In this document: positions 30,942-41,911 of the stretch, piece by piece
Layout of the letters: each line of letters begins with the position of its first letter
How positions within the stretch are numbered: position 1 is the stretch's first letter
Position numbers and translations under genes: made by a program
Notes under the pieces: model-generated
Databases searched by the model: none
Told to the model about the DNA's origin: nothing
Seen by the model: the letters and a program-made list of their open reading frames with translations, nothing else
Origin: Cladosporium sp. IMV 00045
Taxonomy: Eukaryota > Ascomycota > Dothideomycetes > Cladosporiales > Cladosporiaceae
Direction: 5' to 3'
Assembly: GCA_001931905.2 (NCBI GenBank)
Contig: MSJI02000021.1
Span: 1 to 50,687 of the forward strand
DNA: 50,687 nucleotides

Positions 30942-32469
30942 TCAACGATGACTTCACCTTCAAGCGCAGGCACAAGACCGCATCGCACCCACTCGGCAGT
31001 CATGAGCACGCCAAGGGGGGGAGGGAGGTTTCCGACTCGAGAACAGGATGGGCCGTAAGCCGGGGTGATCTCTCCGACTCGGCTAGCCAAGGCGCGGTGC
31101 AACAGCAAGTGAAGAGATCGCAGAAATAAGTAGGGTATGGAGGAGTGAAGCGTGCTGGAAGAGGAATGTAGGTAGTCTGACGTGCATGTTTGAGCGAGCG
31201 AAGCGAGCCAGGGCAGGACTGCAAGTGCTGCAAAGGGAATAGGCGCGGTTGCTTGTCTAGCACAGCCTTACCGCCAGATGGCTGCAGATATCCGGTCGAG
31301 TCAAGAGAGTCAGGGCTCGAGTAAGGCTTGTCGATCCCCAAGAGAACAACAGGGCACAGACGGTGGCAGAGTAGTGTCGGCTCCTGGGTGTCATCAAGCC
31401 ATGGCGTATGGGGCCCGGGAAGGATTCTGCAGATGCTTCCATCTCGGATGTCACGCTTGGTGGTATACGAGGTACTTTTAATATCGACGACAAGGAACGT
31501 ACTTTTTGCGAGTCAGGTGGAAGGTGGAGGATGTCCATGGCAGAGACCTTTCATCCGAGTCCGAGTAGTTCAGCATGAGTTCGATGCCTTATTACCATCC
31601 GAACACGAACCAACCAACAGACCATTTTCAGCCGAAGCAGAAGCGACTCCCACCAACCCAGCTGGCGGCCTCCACCCGCAAGCCAACGGGTAAGCCACAG
31701 GATCGCAGGTGGACGCAAGACGATCGACCCTGCGCCGCCAACATGTCACACCCGAAGAGAGGGCGGCACCTAGCAAAATCCCACATCCGATCGGCGAATT
31801 CGAAGAAGGAAGCCTGACTGGCATCATACCGGATTGTGGAGAAAGTATTGAAATATTAGTGACTCGCGTGACATGACGAGGGGGAGTAGTGCGAGAGGAA
31901 GCGAGGAGAGTGGCTGGGAGAGGGGCCCAAGAGGAGAGAATGCAAGTGAAGTCTAAGGAATGCGGGGGGCCTGCCTGCATCGCTTCGCAATTCTGGGGGA
32001 CAACCGGACGACATCACCGCACGCACACATGCGCATGAAAAACGTGATTCGTCTCGATTAGGCAGGGAACCCACCTTGTCGGGAAGCGTGTGGAGAAGTA
32101 TAAGCACTGCATAGACGGAGAATAAGTGATTGCTCTGTTGGTGTAACGCAGGATGACGGCACGGCTACCAGGAAAGAAGGAGTGCGCTCTGTTAGGTTTA
32201 TCCTCGCAAAGCGTAGTAGCGACAATAGCGAAAAAGCTACGCACGAACGTACTTCTTTTCTTGAGAGCACATGCACATGCTCACGCTCCACAATCATGCT
32301 TTCCCATGCCCACATGCAACCGAGCCTGAATCGACGAGTCTTCCGAACATCCGACCGCGCTGTGAGAACACAGCACATGAGAAGGAAGATCGTGCACGAT
32401 TCCCACCTCTCTTCAGGCGCCACGTTCCTGATCCCCTTGTCTTATCGTGTCCTGTCCTGAGGGGAAGCC

Positions 32470-32489
32470 GCTGACACGAAAGTGTTGGC
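32470..32489. repeat. Hairpin with GAAA loop (block 1)
   Basis: GCTGACAC-GAAA-GTGTTGGC forms eight pairs (two wobble) closed by a GNRA-type tetraloop. Identical at 43410-43429. Confidence 0.55.
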
Positions 32490-32644
32490 ATGCACGGTAT
32501 AAGCATCCTACCGAGTATCCTTCAGCCGACGACAGCGCACGAAGTAGCGACGGACGAATCGAAGCAGTGAAGTCGCACCTGCAGTTATTGATCCTTCGGC
32601 TTTGACGCAGCTGAAGACTAAAAAAGGGTCCAAAATCGGAAAAA

Positions 32645-32710
32645 GACCTGAAAAAGATCAGCGGGCCCCCAGGTTCTGCCGCGGCAGGCTGCATATGATC
32701 TTTTCAGGTC
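32645..32710. repeat. 66-base hairpin with internal 12-base palindrome (block 1)
   Basis: Arms 32645-32660 and 32696-32710 are complementary except for one extra A. The loop region holds the perfect palindrome CTGCCGCGGCAG (32676-32687). The matching element is 43586-43650. Confidence 0.7.
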
Positions 32711-33918
32711 CTGTATATGGACCGAAATGCCGGCAGAAAATTTGGCTGATGACTCGGCTTGCTGCAGTCCGCAGTAGGGGGCTTATGCGCTTGCGTCGGC
32801 CGGGTTGTTTTGGTGGGTTTTCTTGCACTATTTGCGCACTAGGCGCAAAAGCAATGTACATTTACAGGTACTTATGTGCCTAGGACGCTAGAGCGTATGC
32901 CTGACCGCAAGACTTGATCAGCTGCGCAGGAGACGAGACTAGGCAATACTCTGCCTTTGCTTCGCTATGTCATCGCCGTCTTGACTCTCGATGATCCTCA
33001 CCAAGCCTTCGGCCATAGTGGAGATGAAGAAGAGATCGAAACTTCACAAGTGGAGGGCAGGTCGACAAGAAGGCTTTGCTTGGTGGCTTGTTGGGATTGC
33101 ATATTGGCGCATAAGGGTTTCGAGGCAAAGATTATAGTATGATGCATAATGAGAAGTCGTTTATTTCGGTACATGTAGCCTCGAGCAGCCCGATTCCGAG
33201 TGGAGGGGCGTCGACAAAAAGGCTTGCCTGGTGGCTCATTCAGAATTGCAGAAGTGGCGCATGATGGTTGGTTTCGAGGCAAGATCGTAGAAGTAGTGAT
33301 GGCAAGAAATCGTCACTTGAGCAACTTCCAAACAGGACAGGAGGGCGATCTGTCGGAGGGCCACATCCCGACGACCCTGGCTGGGCGGTTTTGGCACTGG
33401 AGGGGTGTTTGATGTGACTTTAGTGATGAGGGGCGAAATTAGGTTGATCAAAGGCGTGGTTCGCATCTGGAAGCATCTTGACGTCGACGTGCATGTTGTG
33501 ATATGGATGTATGCGTTTGAACAGGTCAGAGCAGGGTGGCTGTGAATGAAGAGCAGAGTGCCTAGAATCGCGTGATTGAGAGTAGAGTCTTGTTGATATT
33601 ATTGTGTCCAAGCTGCTGCGTGGAGCTCGCCTCGTTAACATGCGTCTTGCTTTCCCCTCTAGCAAGACGAGCAAACACCTCTTCCTAGAATCGTCTATAC
33701 TGTCAACACATACCCGTATTTGCAGCCCTCCTGAAACAGATAACGCCTTGCTCTATTGAGTATTGTTAAAACACCGGCCGCCGCCGCCGAAGAATGATGA
33801 TGATTTGTGAGAATCGGCGGTCATCTCAAGTGCGTGCCATGATGATCCCCAACTCTTTACAGCCCTCTTACTGGTGTATATGTAAAATTTGTCTTCCATC
33901 CGCTGTGTATTCTTCTTT

Positions 33919-34593
33919 TTACATCATTTTGTTGAAGGCAGGGATGAGGGTCTGCGCCAGCCAGAAAGAGAAAGTGAGCTTGGGACCGGTCATGAGGAGC
34001 TTGGGCATAAGACCCTTGAAGAAAGCAGACGGGCCCTCGTAGCGGATCATGTTGGCGATGACACGCGCGCCGGTCTCCTTGACCTCAAAGTTGCGGTTCT
34101 GAATGCGGGTCTTGACGACGTCGAGAGGAGCGGAGACGATGAGCGAGGCGGAGGAACCGGCGACGGAAGCGACGAAGTTCTGCGACCAAGAGGCGCTGTT
34201 GTAGTCCTGGAGCTTGAAGAGGTACTGCTTGGCGGCGGCGGAGCCACCAAACAGGGCGAAAGAGCCAGGCGCGTTGCGGGCGGCGGTCCAGCCCCAGCCT
34301 CTGTACAGGCTGAAACCCTCGTCGGCGACAATCCTGAGGACACCACGGCCACGGAATGACTCGGGGTTCGTCTGCCTCTTGATCTTGAGCACGTCGAGCG
34401 GCAGCAGGACGATCTCACCAATGCCAACAATGCTACCGGCGGTGGCGTGCATCATGGCCTTACCGTTACCGGCGCCGAAGGTGCGGTCGAAGGTGCCGCC
34501 GTGGTTCTTGGACAGGTAGTCGCGCACAAAAGGCTGGCCACCGTACTTGTAGACGCGCTGCAGGATCTTGTAGGCGGCGGCGTAGCCGAGACC
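33919..34593 (-). CDS. GGC1: GGC1 mitochondrial GTP/GDP carrier, 3' part only (block 1, cut by gap)
   Basis: Encodes the C-terminal 224 residues (80-303) of the carrier, running into the N run at 34594. It differs from the complete version at one position (NKMM versus NKIM at the end). Repeated carrier signatures PLDVLKIKR and PLDVVKTRI are present. The break is an assembly edge, not a stop or frameshift, so this should not be called a pseudogene. Confidence 0.9.
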   Translation of the reverse strand, partial: GLGYAAAYKILQRVYKYGGQPFVRDYLSKNHGGTFDRTFGAGNGKAMMHATAGSIVGIGEIVLLPLDVLKIKRQTNPESFRGRGVLRIVADEGFSLYRGWGWTAARNAPGSFALFGGSAAAKQYLFKLQDYNSASWSQNFVASVAGSSASLIVSAPLDVVKTRIQNRNFEVKETGARVIANMIRYEGPSAFFKGLMPKLLMTGPKLTFSFWLAQTLIPAFNKMM

Positions 34594-34613
34594 NNNNNNN
34601 NNNNNNNNNNNNN
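34594..34613. other. Run of 20 N (scaffold gap)
   Basis: Fixed-length filler. Both edges coincide with the edges of the duplicated block, so the joined order is not shown by sequence. Confidence 1.
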
Positions 34614-34695
34614 TTGTTCGTGATATTGACATTCTCATATATATCATGATATACAGCAAGATTCTCGGCGAGAAATTTGATCACACAACTCCCAC

Positions 34696-37294
34696 CTAAT
34701 ATTCCATCAAACGCAATTTCTTGCCGACCTCTCTCCGCTGCACGATCTTCTCGCTGTGTCGCTCGCCGGCGTTGTCTTTCGCCTTCAGAGCTTGCATCAG
34801 CATGCCGGCGTCGAAGAAGCCGTCTGTGAAATAGCTTTGTTAGTGAATGTTGTCTTTCGGAGGGATAAGGTCCAAAAAAAAAAAAGGTGCGATCAAACTT
34901 ACAACCGCCCATCTCATCATCACTGCTACCGTTGACGCTCTCCTCCTGCGCCTTCTCACCCCCACTGGCATCAGTGATAGCCTTGCCACGAGTCTTCGAG
35001 CGACTACTCTTCTCCTCGGCCTCGCGAGCGCGGCTGGCGCCCTTGTCGACGCTGGTGCCGCGGCGTTGGGTCATGCGCAGCAGCTTGCGAATTTCCAGGA
35101 AGTAAGATTCGATCGCGTCGATGAAGCGCTTGGTCTGGCGGTGCTTGCTGGACGCGCAGATGGAGATGCTGCCGTCTTTGATGATGTAGCCGATACCGAA
35201 GCCCTCGCCGGAGGTAGGGCCGAAGCCGAAGTGGCGCAGGGACGGGTTGCCGCAGTTGGATGTGCTGAGGATGGTGTTGTTGATCTTGTCCCAGCCGGCG
35301 TCGGCGAAGATGGCGGGGAGGGCGACGGTGGGGCGCGCGCCGCCGTTACGAGAAGTTGTGGCGGTGACTTTCAGGCTGTCATCTTCGTCGCTGAGGATGG
35401 AGCTGCGTTTTGGAGATGCGGAGGTGTTGGCCTCGGATGTGGTTGGAGAGAAGGAACCGTTTGTGCTGCCGTCAACACTGCTGAAGTCTGTGTCGGCTTC
35501 GGCATCGACAGAGCGTTGCCAGAGACACATGAGCGCGTACAAGTGGCGGTCCTGTCCTTGGGCTTTGGCGCAATCCTTCGTGGTGGCGGTGTGCTGTTCG
35601 CAGGCTTTTCGCAGGAGTTCAATCTTCTGTGCCGGCGGGTTCTCACCCCAGAACGTTCGAACGAAGCTGGCACTTTCATGTGTGACTGCGCGAATGGCTT
35701 CGGTGCGGCCATGGTAGAAAGTCTTGGTCATCGCAGGCTCATACATCGATTCCATGCGACCATAAAGACCATAATAGGCAGCCTGGAAAGCCATCTGGAC
35801 GAAAGCATCCGGTGAGAACCCCATCGAGGTGATGAAGTTTTTGCCATAGTGCATGAAGTCCAAGGTTTCAAACTCGTTCTGCTGAATCAGATCCGCAAGA
35901 CGAGTCTCTGCGAAGCGCAATGCGGTTGTGAGCTCAGGCACCATGTCCCACTCCAGCTTGTGTGGTGTAGTGCTAACGTTGCCGAACGAGTTCGGGTCAC
36001 GCTTGGATGGATCCGGCGAAGAGGAAGCCCACAGCGATGGAGCTGCTCCGTTGATGCTGCGGGCGAAACGCAGGATGGTGTCTGTGTAAACGTCTGAAGC
36101 AAAACGCAGAACAGTGTGTCCATCGATGCCAGTGTGCTCGAAGTTGATTCCCGCGCTGCCGTTCTTGCAGACGATGATCTGAAGCTTGTCATACCATCTG
36201 TTTGTACAAGTGCCGACTTGCACACCCTTCTGAACCTCGCTGGTACCGCAAAGCATGTTCATGCAAAGCTCAGCGGTGTTGGCCGGCTCAGTGTAGTCGA
36301 GACAGAGAATGAACAGTGCGCTGTCTACAATGTTAAGGCAGTCGCTGTTGTTTGAGCCCTCGTCCTTACCGAGGACCTCACGTAGTCCAGACCAAATCTT
36401 GCGGTTTTCAGTACTCAAAACACCAAGAGCACCCTTGGCAGCATTGTGAATTGGAGTTTGCTCGGCGTCGTGCACAATAGCTTGCAAATTGGTGCTCACA
36501 TCTCTTTCGGTCATGATAAGGTCGTCGTTGTCGTCGAGAACGTCGAACCAGTAAAATTGACCCTTGCACATAACGACAATATGCTTGCTGTTAGGGTCTT
36601 GGCCAATTTGGCACCCATTGTCGGTGGGGATTCGAGCAGTACCGAAGAGGCGGGAGTATTGGTACATGCAAAGCGGTTGTCCACGCAGGGTGTCTGGTGG
36701 AAGTTCCTCCTTCCTGACAGCTCTTGCAAAAGAAAGCGAGGAGACCACCAACGATGCAGCACGTGTGACTTGGTTGTTACGTGCCGGGGTAGGGTCATCT
36801 TCGAGGAGGAAGAAAGGATTGAGGTTCAAGACGACGGGGTTGTCGAAGTTAAGGTAGGAGTCGTACCAGAACTGCTCGATATAGCTGCTCTTGCCTTGGG
36901 CATAGCTCTTCAGCTTCTCTTGCAGTGCCGGCCCGTCAGTCCTGAGGAATTCTGTGACGGCTTGCTCGGTGTCTGCGTGCTCCCTGGCTGTCTGAAGAGG
37001 GTCGAGAGCTTTCAAGTACTTCTTTGCGGTAGACTCAAGGTCGGGAATAGGAAGCTTCGGAAGACTGTCCTGGGCGGCGAATGTGATACCAGGCTTTGAT
37101 TCGTTGGTCCTGGATGTTGCAAGTGGCTCCTGCTGGGTCTTATCGAAGCTCTGGGTCGCCTCCTTCGCGGACTCCATTGATCGCTTCTGATCGGAGGCCA
37201 TTATGATGGAGTCGTGTCTGGATCGGGAGAGTTGGCTGTCTAGTGGCTGAGGCGCTGTGAACTGCCTGCCTGCAGACATAACCGGGGTAAGCAT
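34696..37294 (-). CDS. Carnitine O-acetyltransferase, YAT2-type (block 2)
   Basis: Exons 37294-34903 and 34823-34696 give 839 residues, colinear with the block 1 version. Six residues differ (K/R, S/N, T/M, V/I, E/Q, Q/H), none at the catalytic His387. The intron is 79 bases instead of 66, partly through a run of 12 A on the plus strand. The initiator region, including the in-frame ATGs at codons 6 and 32, is unchanged in protein. The near absence of amino-acid change beside many silent changes indicates that both versions have been under selection. A gene caller may wrongly extend the frame through the N run into antisense GGC1. Confidence 0.9.
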
Positions 37295-37704
37295 GTGTAT
37301 TTAGCTATGCAGAGGAGAGACAAGCGTGGTGACAGAGAGACCACGCAGGGCTGTGCGGAAGAAATAATGGCAGTCTTGACTGTAGTAATTCGGCATGGGA
37401 AAGCCGCGAAGACGACGGAGTATGAAGGGGTTGTGAGGGAGAGGGAACAGCAGGATCACACGGGAGGAATGGGAAACAAGATATACATGTAGGCTCCCCC
37501 CGCAAAAACCCCAGAAATACGCAAGAAACATGCGGCAACTAAAGGAGCTGAGGCGCTGGACTGGTGATGGTACACTGGGGGTGGCATGTAAAGGTTGAGG
37601 CTCAAGAGATTGCCGCAGCCGTTCCGCCGGGGCAGTGGCCAATCTAAGCCGAGCGATTATCGAAGGGCAAATGAGACTAGAGATGTACTGACCTTAGTGT
37701 CGCG

Positions 37705-37710
37705 CCGAGG
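37705..37710 (-). promoter_or_regulatory. Candidate FarA/FarB site, block 2
   Basis: CCGAGG on plus, matching the site at 26695-26700. Confidence 0.4.
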
Positions 37711-38094
37711 TCGAGACAAGAGATGACGGCTTAATTGTCTCTAGTCCAGGAAAACGACTCAAGACCCACGAGTAGGGTAAAGGACGACAGTATGAGGATA
37801 AATAAGATACCGAGAGTGTCGTGGGCGAGCGGAAGATATCGAGCGAGGTCGCACTAAGCTTGGTGTAGCACGAGGCTCGCAGGGGTAGCTACGCTGGAGA
37901 GTTTGGTATGGCGTATGCAGTGCAGGATCTACGCTCGTTCGAAGGCGTATTCAAGGCGTGGGGGTTGTGACGATGGCGAAGGAGGTGCTGCGGCGCGTGT
38001 GCGGATAAGAGAAAGAGGTGTGTAGAGGCACAAGACAGGCGAGTCGGTCAGCAGTAGGGGAGAGTGGATGCAAGTGACTATGGAAAACACGCGA

Positions 38095-38100
38095 CCTCGG
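38095..38100 (+). promoter_or_regulatory. Candidate FarA/FarB site, block 2
   Basis: CCTCGG, matching the site at 27085-27090. Confidence 0.35.
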
Positions 38101-38432
38101 GCATGGTGATACTCAGGAACAAGAGCGGTGCTGGTGATTGCAAGTCTGGTGTGTGTGTGGTGGGCGCTGGGCCAGACGAGGACATGACGTCTGCCAGCCG
38201 CCAAAACGTGTGGAGTCCGGGGCAAAGGAAGATCTCGCGCGCTTGTGCAGCACAGCAGCCAAGCAAGTGACGGACAGGAGGAAAAGGAAGAGCGACCAAG
38301 GTAGAGACTGCAGCCAAAATCACGATCAAGGCCATCGCGACAGTCACCTGACATCACCTGACCTTCCTTTCATCACCGTCTCACATCTCGGGCGTCCGGT
38401 GGCATCGCGAGAAAGATGCTGCTCTTAGCCCG

Positions 38433-39816
38433 ATGACCGACTTGCTGACCGTCCTACCGCACTTCGACTCGCGCCCATACACTCATATACTGCCTTCGCT
38501 GGAGAAGGCTCTGGTGACCTGCGCCGACCTTCTTACCCTCGATGCCACCCATGTTGCCAAGCGTGCGCAAGTGCCTCCTGGAGAAGTCAAGAAATTGGCA
38601 GATTCCCTGGTTCACGCGCTGAGTATTGATTCCTCGGTTACCTCTCCGCTGCCAGGATCTGGAGACTCCCATGGGGAAGGGCGTGGCAGAGGGCCTGTAT
38701 TCAGGCGCGGTGACGAGCTGCTGGACCAATGGATGATCAGTACGCTCGACGACAAGCTGGATAATGCGTTGAAAGGCGGCATTCATTCGGGCTACTTGAC
38801 CGAAATTACAGGCGAGAGGTAGACGATTCTGCGATGATTCTGTTGTTGAAGAGGCATGCTAACATTTCTTCAGTGCTGCTGGAAAGACACAATTTCTTTT
38901 AACATTGCTCTTGTCAGCCCAACTGAACTCCCACAATGGATCTTCCCGGAATGCGCTCTACATCTCCACCGAAGCCCAATTACAAACCACTCGTCTGAAC
39001 CAGATCCTCACATCCCACCCCAGACTAGCCGATCTCTCGCCCATCGAAAAGCCCTCCCTCGCGCGGATCCAAAGCACCCGAGTCCACGACCTCGAAGCTC
39101 AAGAGCACATCCTCCGCTACCAAGTCCCCGTCGCCATCCAACGCTTCAACGTCGGCCTCGTCGTCGTAGACAGCATAGCAGCCAACTACCGCGCTGAGTT
39201 CGCCAAAGGCGGCAAACCCGCCCACTCTCTGGCCCAACGCAGCACCCAAGTTGCAGAGCTGGGTGCTCTCCTTCGCAACCTCGCCCGCTCGCATAACATC
39301 GCCATTGTAGTCGCGAACCAAGTCGCCGATCGCTTCGAAACCCAAAGTCAGCTCGCGCCACTCAGTCAACAACAGCAGTCGACCCAAGTGCCACGCGCTC
39401 TCTCCCCTTCTCAAACACCGGCGCCAGCACCAGCACCCGCACCGCCTTTACCTCCCCCTCCATCCTACGCAACCCCCCACCTCTCCACTCCCTACCCTCT
39501 AGATCTCGACCACCAACAACGCTTCTTCACCGGCTGGGGCGACACTCCCATCCCTAACACCAACGAATCGCTCAAGACGCCCTCCCTCGGCCTAACTTGG
39601 ACGAACCAGCTTGCGACGCGCATCGCCCTCCTTCGCTCGCCTATTTACGAAGCGCGAGTTTACCAGCCGGGCGAAGACAAGGCCATTGCCGGGTGGGAGC
39701 GCGCTATGAAGGTCGTGTTTAGCGCCTGGTGTCCGGAGGGAGAGACGCGGTTTGAGATCTGGCAGGGGGGTGTTAGGGGGATTGAGGATGATGGTGAGGG
39801 TGGTGAGGGTGTGTGA
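38433..39816 (+). CDS. RAD57: RAD57-like RecA-family recombination mediator (block 2)
   Basis: Exons 38433-38818 and 38874-39816 give 442 residues with the same 55-base intron inside Walker A (GESAAGKT restored at 127-134). It differs from the block 1 protein at 21 positions, by my hand alignment. Most are in the N-terminal linker, around LTSHPRLADLSPIEK and in the Pro/Gln insert. The ATPase motifs are untouched. Function as for the block 1 entry: Rad51 filament mediator. Having two diverged versions matters because Rad57 works as a heterodimer with Rad55. Confidence 0.87.
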
Positions 39817-40563
39817 TGGTGATGTGGTGTGCGGTGGCGAATGGATGATGTGATTCAAGGCAAGGGCTAATCGGTCTTGTTTGTCTGGACGTTGCGCGGG
39901 ATTTCCAAGGTCTCAACTAGATCAGAAACACTTGTGTTCTATTCCGAAACGAGCCTTCATTTCAGGCGAATGGGTCGATGTATGCAAATATACATGTAGT
40001 GGTGACTGCGCCACCTCGTTTGTGTGACCAGATCACGAGGGATGATAGGGTGAATTCTTTTCTCTCTGGAACTTCTCATGGCAAACGATCGGATTGGAAA
40101 GATGTGGTGTTCTCACAAGCTCATGACGCAGAATTTTGATCTGGCTTGTCTGAAGCCGAGCATCTGACCCGAATCAGATGCTGGGTGACTCGCCACATGC
40201 ACGTACAAGCGAATCGACTTCTCAGTCTAGGGGCATAGCAAAACCATCTCATCATCATGGGTACAGGTCTAGAACAGTGTGTTGAGTTCTTCATCTTTTC
40301 ATCAGTACGTAAAAGGGTAGAATCTGTCGCCCTTTTTCATCGACCGCATCTCGCAGGCATCTGCCTGCAGTGGCCATCCAAAGTATATGTGGGAAAGGGG
40401 CATATTTTTCTCAGCCCCAATCCGAGTTGTAAGCTTCCATCAAACAAGCCATTCCTCACAAAACAAAACTCCACCATCATAACCCCAATTTGTCAGAACG
40501 CCATGCTAAACCGAAACATCAAGCAAAAAGCAAAACCCTTCCCCATCCCATCATCCCATCCCC
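39817..40563. other. Convergent intergenic region, RAD57 and GH43 (block 2)
   Basis: Counterpart of 28808-29589, 35 bases shorter. No gene seen. Confidence 0.5.
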
Positions 40564-41583
40564 TCAAATTCCCAAACTAACCGTCTGACTACTCCCATCA
40601 TACGAAACCGTCGCAACATACATACTCCTACGCCCACCCACCGCCTCACGGCTCGCATACCCATGAAACGCCATATGGCTCGTATCCCAATCGACATCCG
40701 CATGGCCCGGTCCCCACACATCAGCCGGCGTGCCAGAAACCAGCAGCGGGAATCGAGCCTTCTCATACGGCCCACGGAGATCCGCAGAAACCGCGTAGCT
40801 CCCCGAATACCGGTCGGACGTATAGCACTGCGACGCGAAGAAGAGGACGTAATTCCCGTTCGGCTGGCGAACGAGAGCAGGGCCTTCGATCAGCGGCCCA
40901 TCGCGCTCGTCGCGGTCGAGGAGGAAGAACGGCTCGCCGATGAAAGTCACGCCGTCGTCTTCGTTGACTTGTTGAGCGTACAGGGGGGTCCCGACGATCG
41001 GGTCCACGTCGTTGTTGCACGCGCCGCCGTGGCCGATGGTGTTGCCGTCGATTTTGTAGAGGACGTAGCGTTTGCCGTCGATGTCGCGGAAGGCGCTGGC
41101 GTCGATCGCGCCGCCTTGTTCGGTCGGGCAGACGAGGGGGGAGTCCGAGACGGAGTCGTAGGGGCCTTCGATGTTGGTGGCGCGCGCGGCGCCGATGCAG
41201 TGGAAGCGGCCGTTGCCTGCGGTTGTGGTCGTGGCGGAGTAGTAGAGGATGAAACTGCCGTCGTCGAGGGCGACGACGTCGGGGGCCCAGACGAGGGGGT
41301 TGGAGGCGTCGACCCACGCGCCGAGGGTGCGGAGGGCGTCGTGGTTCTCGTGGAGAGTCCAGGTGGTGAAGTCGGGGGAGGAGGCGACTTGGACTTTGAT
41401 GTTCTTGTAGTCGTAGAGACTTTGCGTGCCGAAGGCGTACCAGGTGTTGCCGACTTTGATGATGGATGGGTCTGGGAAGTCGGACTCGATGACGGGACCC
41501 CAGACTTCACGTTTGGCGAGAGGGATGGCGAGTGAGGAGATGCATAGGCCTAGAACGGCCGAGGTGAAGAGGAGCGGAAGCAT
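40564..41583 (-). CDS. Secreted glycoside hydrolase family 43 (block 2)
   Basis: Intronless, 339 residues, the same length as the block 1 enzyme with no indel. Catalytic Asp38, Asp161 and Glu233 are kept. Differences concentrate in the signal peptide (five of the first 14 residues) and in a surface-loop-like stretch at about 182-216 (nine changes between GNTIGHGG and GVTFIGEP). Activity as for block 1; the loop changes could alter substrate fit, which is inference. The TATA box is at 41749-41755. Confidence 0.88.
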   Translation of the reverse strand: MLPLLFTSAVLGLCISSLAIPLAKREVWGPVIESDFPDPSIIKVGNTWYAFGTQSLYDYKNIKVQVASSPDFTTWTLHENHDALRTLGAWVDASNPLVWAPDVVALDDGSFILYYSATTTTAGNGRFHCIGAARATNIEGPYDSVSDSPLVCPTEQGGAIDASAFRDIDGKRYVLYKIDGNTIGHGGACNNDVDPIVGTPLYAQQVNEDDGVTFIGEPFFLLDRDERDGPLIEGPALVRQPNGNYVLFFASQCYTSDRYSGSYAVSADLRGPYEKARFPLLVSGTPADVWGPGHADVDWDTSHMAFHGYASREAVGGRRSMYVATVSYDGSSQTVSLGI

Positions 41584-41748
41584 TTTTGAAGTGCTGCTCG
41601 AGTCGATGATGCGTTGTGTCTTCGATGAGGTCGATCAATGCTGGTTGTTAACGCTGCTCACTAATATGAATGATTCGGTATGATGTTGTTGTTTGATACA
41701 TGCAACAAAGAAAGGAATATGAATCAGCAAAGAGGAACAAGATGAGGA

Positions 41749-41755
41749 TTATATA
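41749..41755 (-). promoter_or_regulatory. TATA box of GH43 (block 2)
   Basis: TATATAA on the minus strand, 166 bases upstream of the ATG. Confidence 0.6.
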
Positions 41756-41776
41756 GTAATCCACAAGACCTACAAC

Positions 41777-41911
41777 AACCGGCACAAGTGTTTGCGATGT
41801 CATCACAAGCCCATGTCCAACTCACTTGAACCATACCATAACCGTGACAAGCCATTGTCAATCACTGCACTCCACATAGCAGGCGCCGTCGATCAACAAA
41901 TGACGTCCATA
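41777..41911 (-). promoter_or_regulatory. Highly conserved upstream element of GH43 (block 2)
   Basis: Counterpart of 30807-30941 with one change, in the loop of the TGACAA-GCCA-TTGTCA hairpin (41845-41860). Confidence 0.5.

Larger units (their letters stand above)
30942..33918. other. Gene-poor 3 kb region with conserved hairpins (block 1)
   Basis: No reading frame here stays open and aligned in both versions, so I call no protein gene. Patches of near-identity to block 2 are separated by indels. Four contain inverted repeats: 32211-32242, 32470-32489, 32645-32710 and 32831-32849. It may be promoter, an unannotated non-coding transcript, or old transposon debris. Confidence 0.5.
23606..34593 (+). 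repeat. Duplicated block, version 1 (10,988 bp), ends at the N gap
   Basis: Carries carnitine acetyltransferase, RAD57, GH43 and the 3' part of GGC1 in the same order and orientation as block 2. Its right edge is the N run at 34594, inside GGC1. Its left edge matches the first base after the N run. The intergenic part between GH43 and GGC1 is 175 bases longer than in block 2. Confidence 0.95.
37295..38432. other. Bidirectional promoter, acetyltransferase (-) and RAD57 (+), block 2
   Basis: Counterpart of 26274-27423. Both CCTCGG-type motifs and the ACGCG core are kept. The GT microsatellite is shorter and one ten-base repeat unit is missing. Confidence 0.6.

Noticed and set aside
31401..31481. 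Cys-containing 26-codon frame present in both versions (42378-42458)
   Set aside because: Three of the roughly four changes between versions alter residues, so there is no sign of coding constraint.
33919..34593. GGC1 fragment as a pseudogene
   Set aside because: It ends at the N run, not at a stop or frameshift; 223 of 224 residues match the intact version.
34466..37294. A 942-codon frame running from the acetyltransferase through the N run into GGC1
   Set aside because: It reads through the acetyltransferase intron and the gap. An artefact, not a fusion protein.
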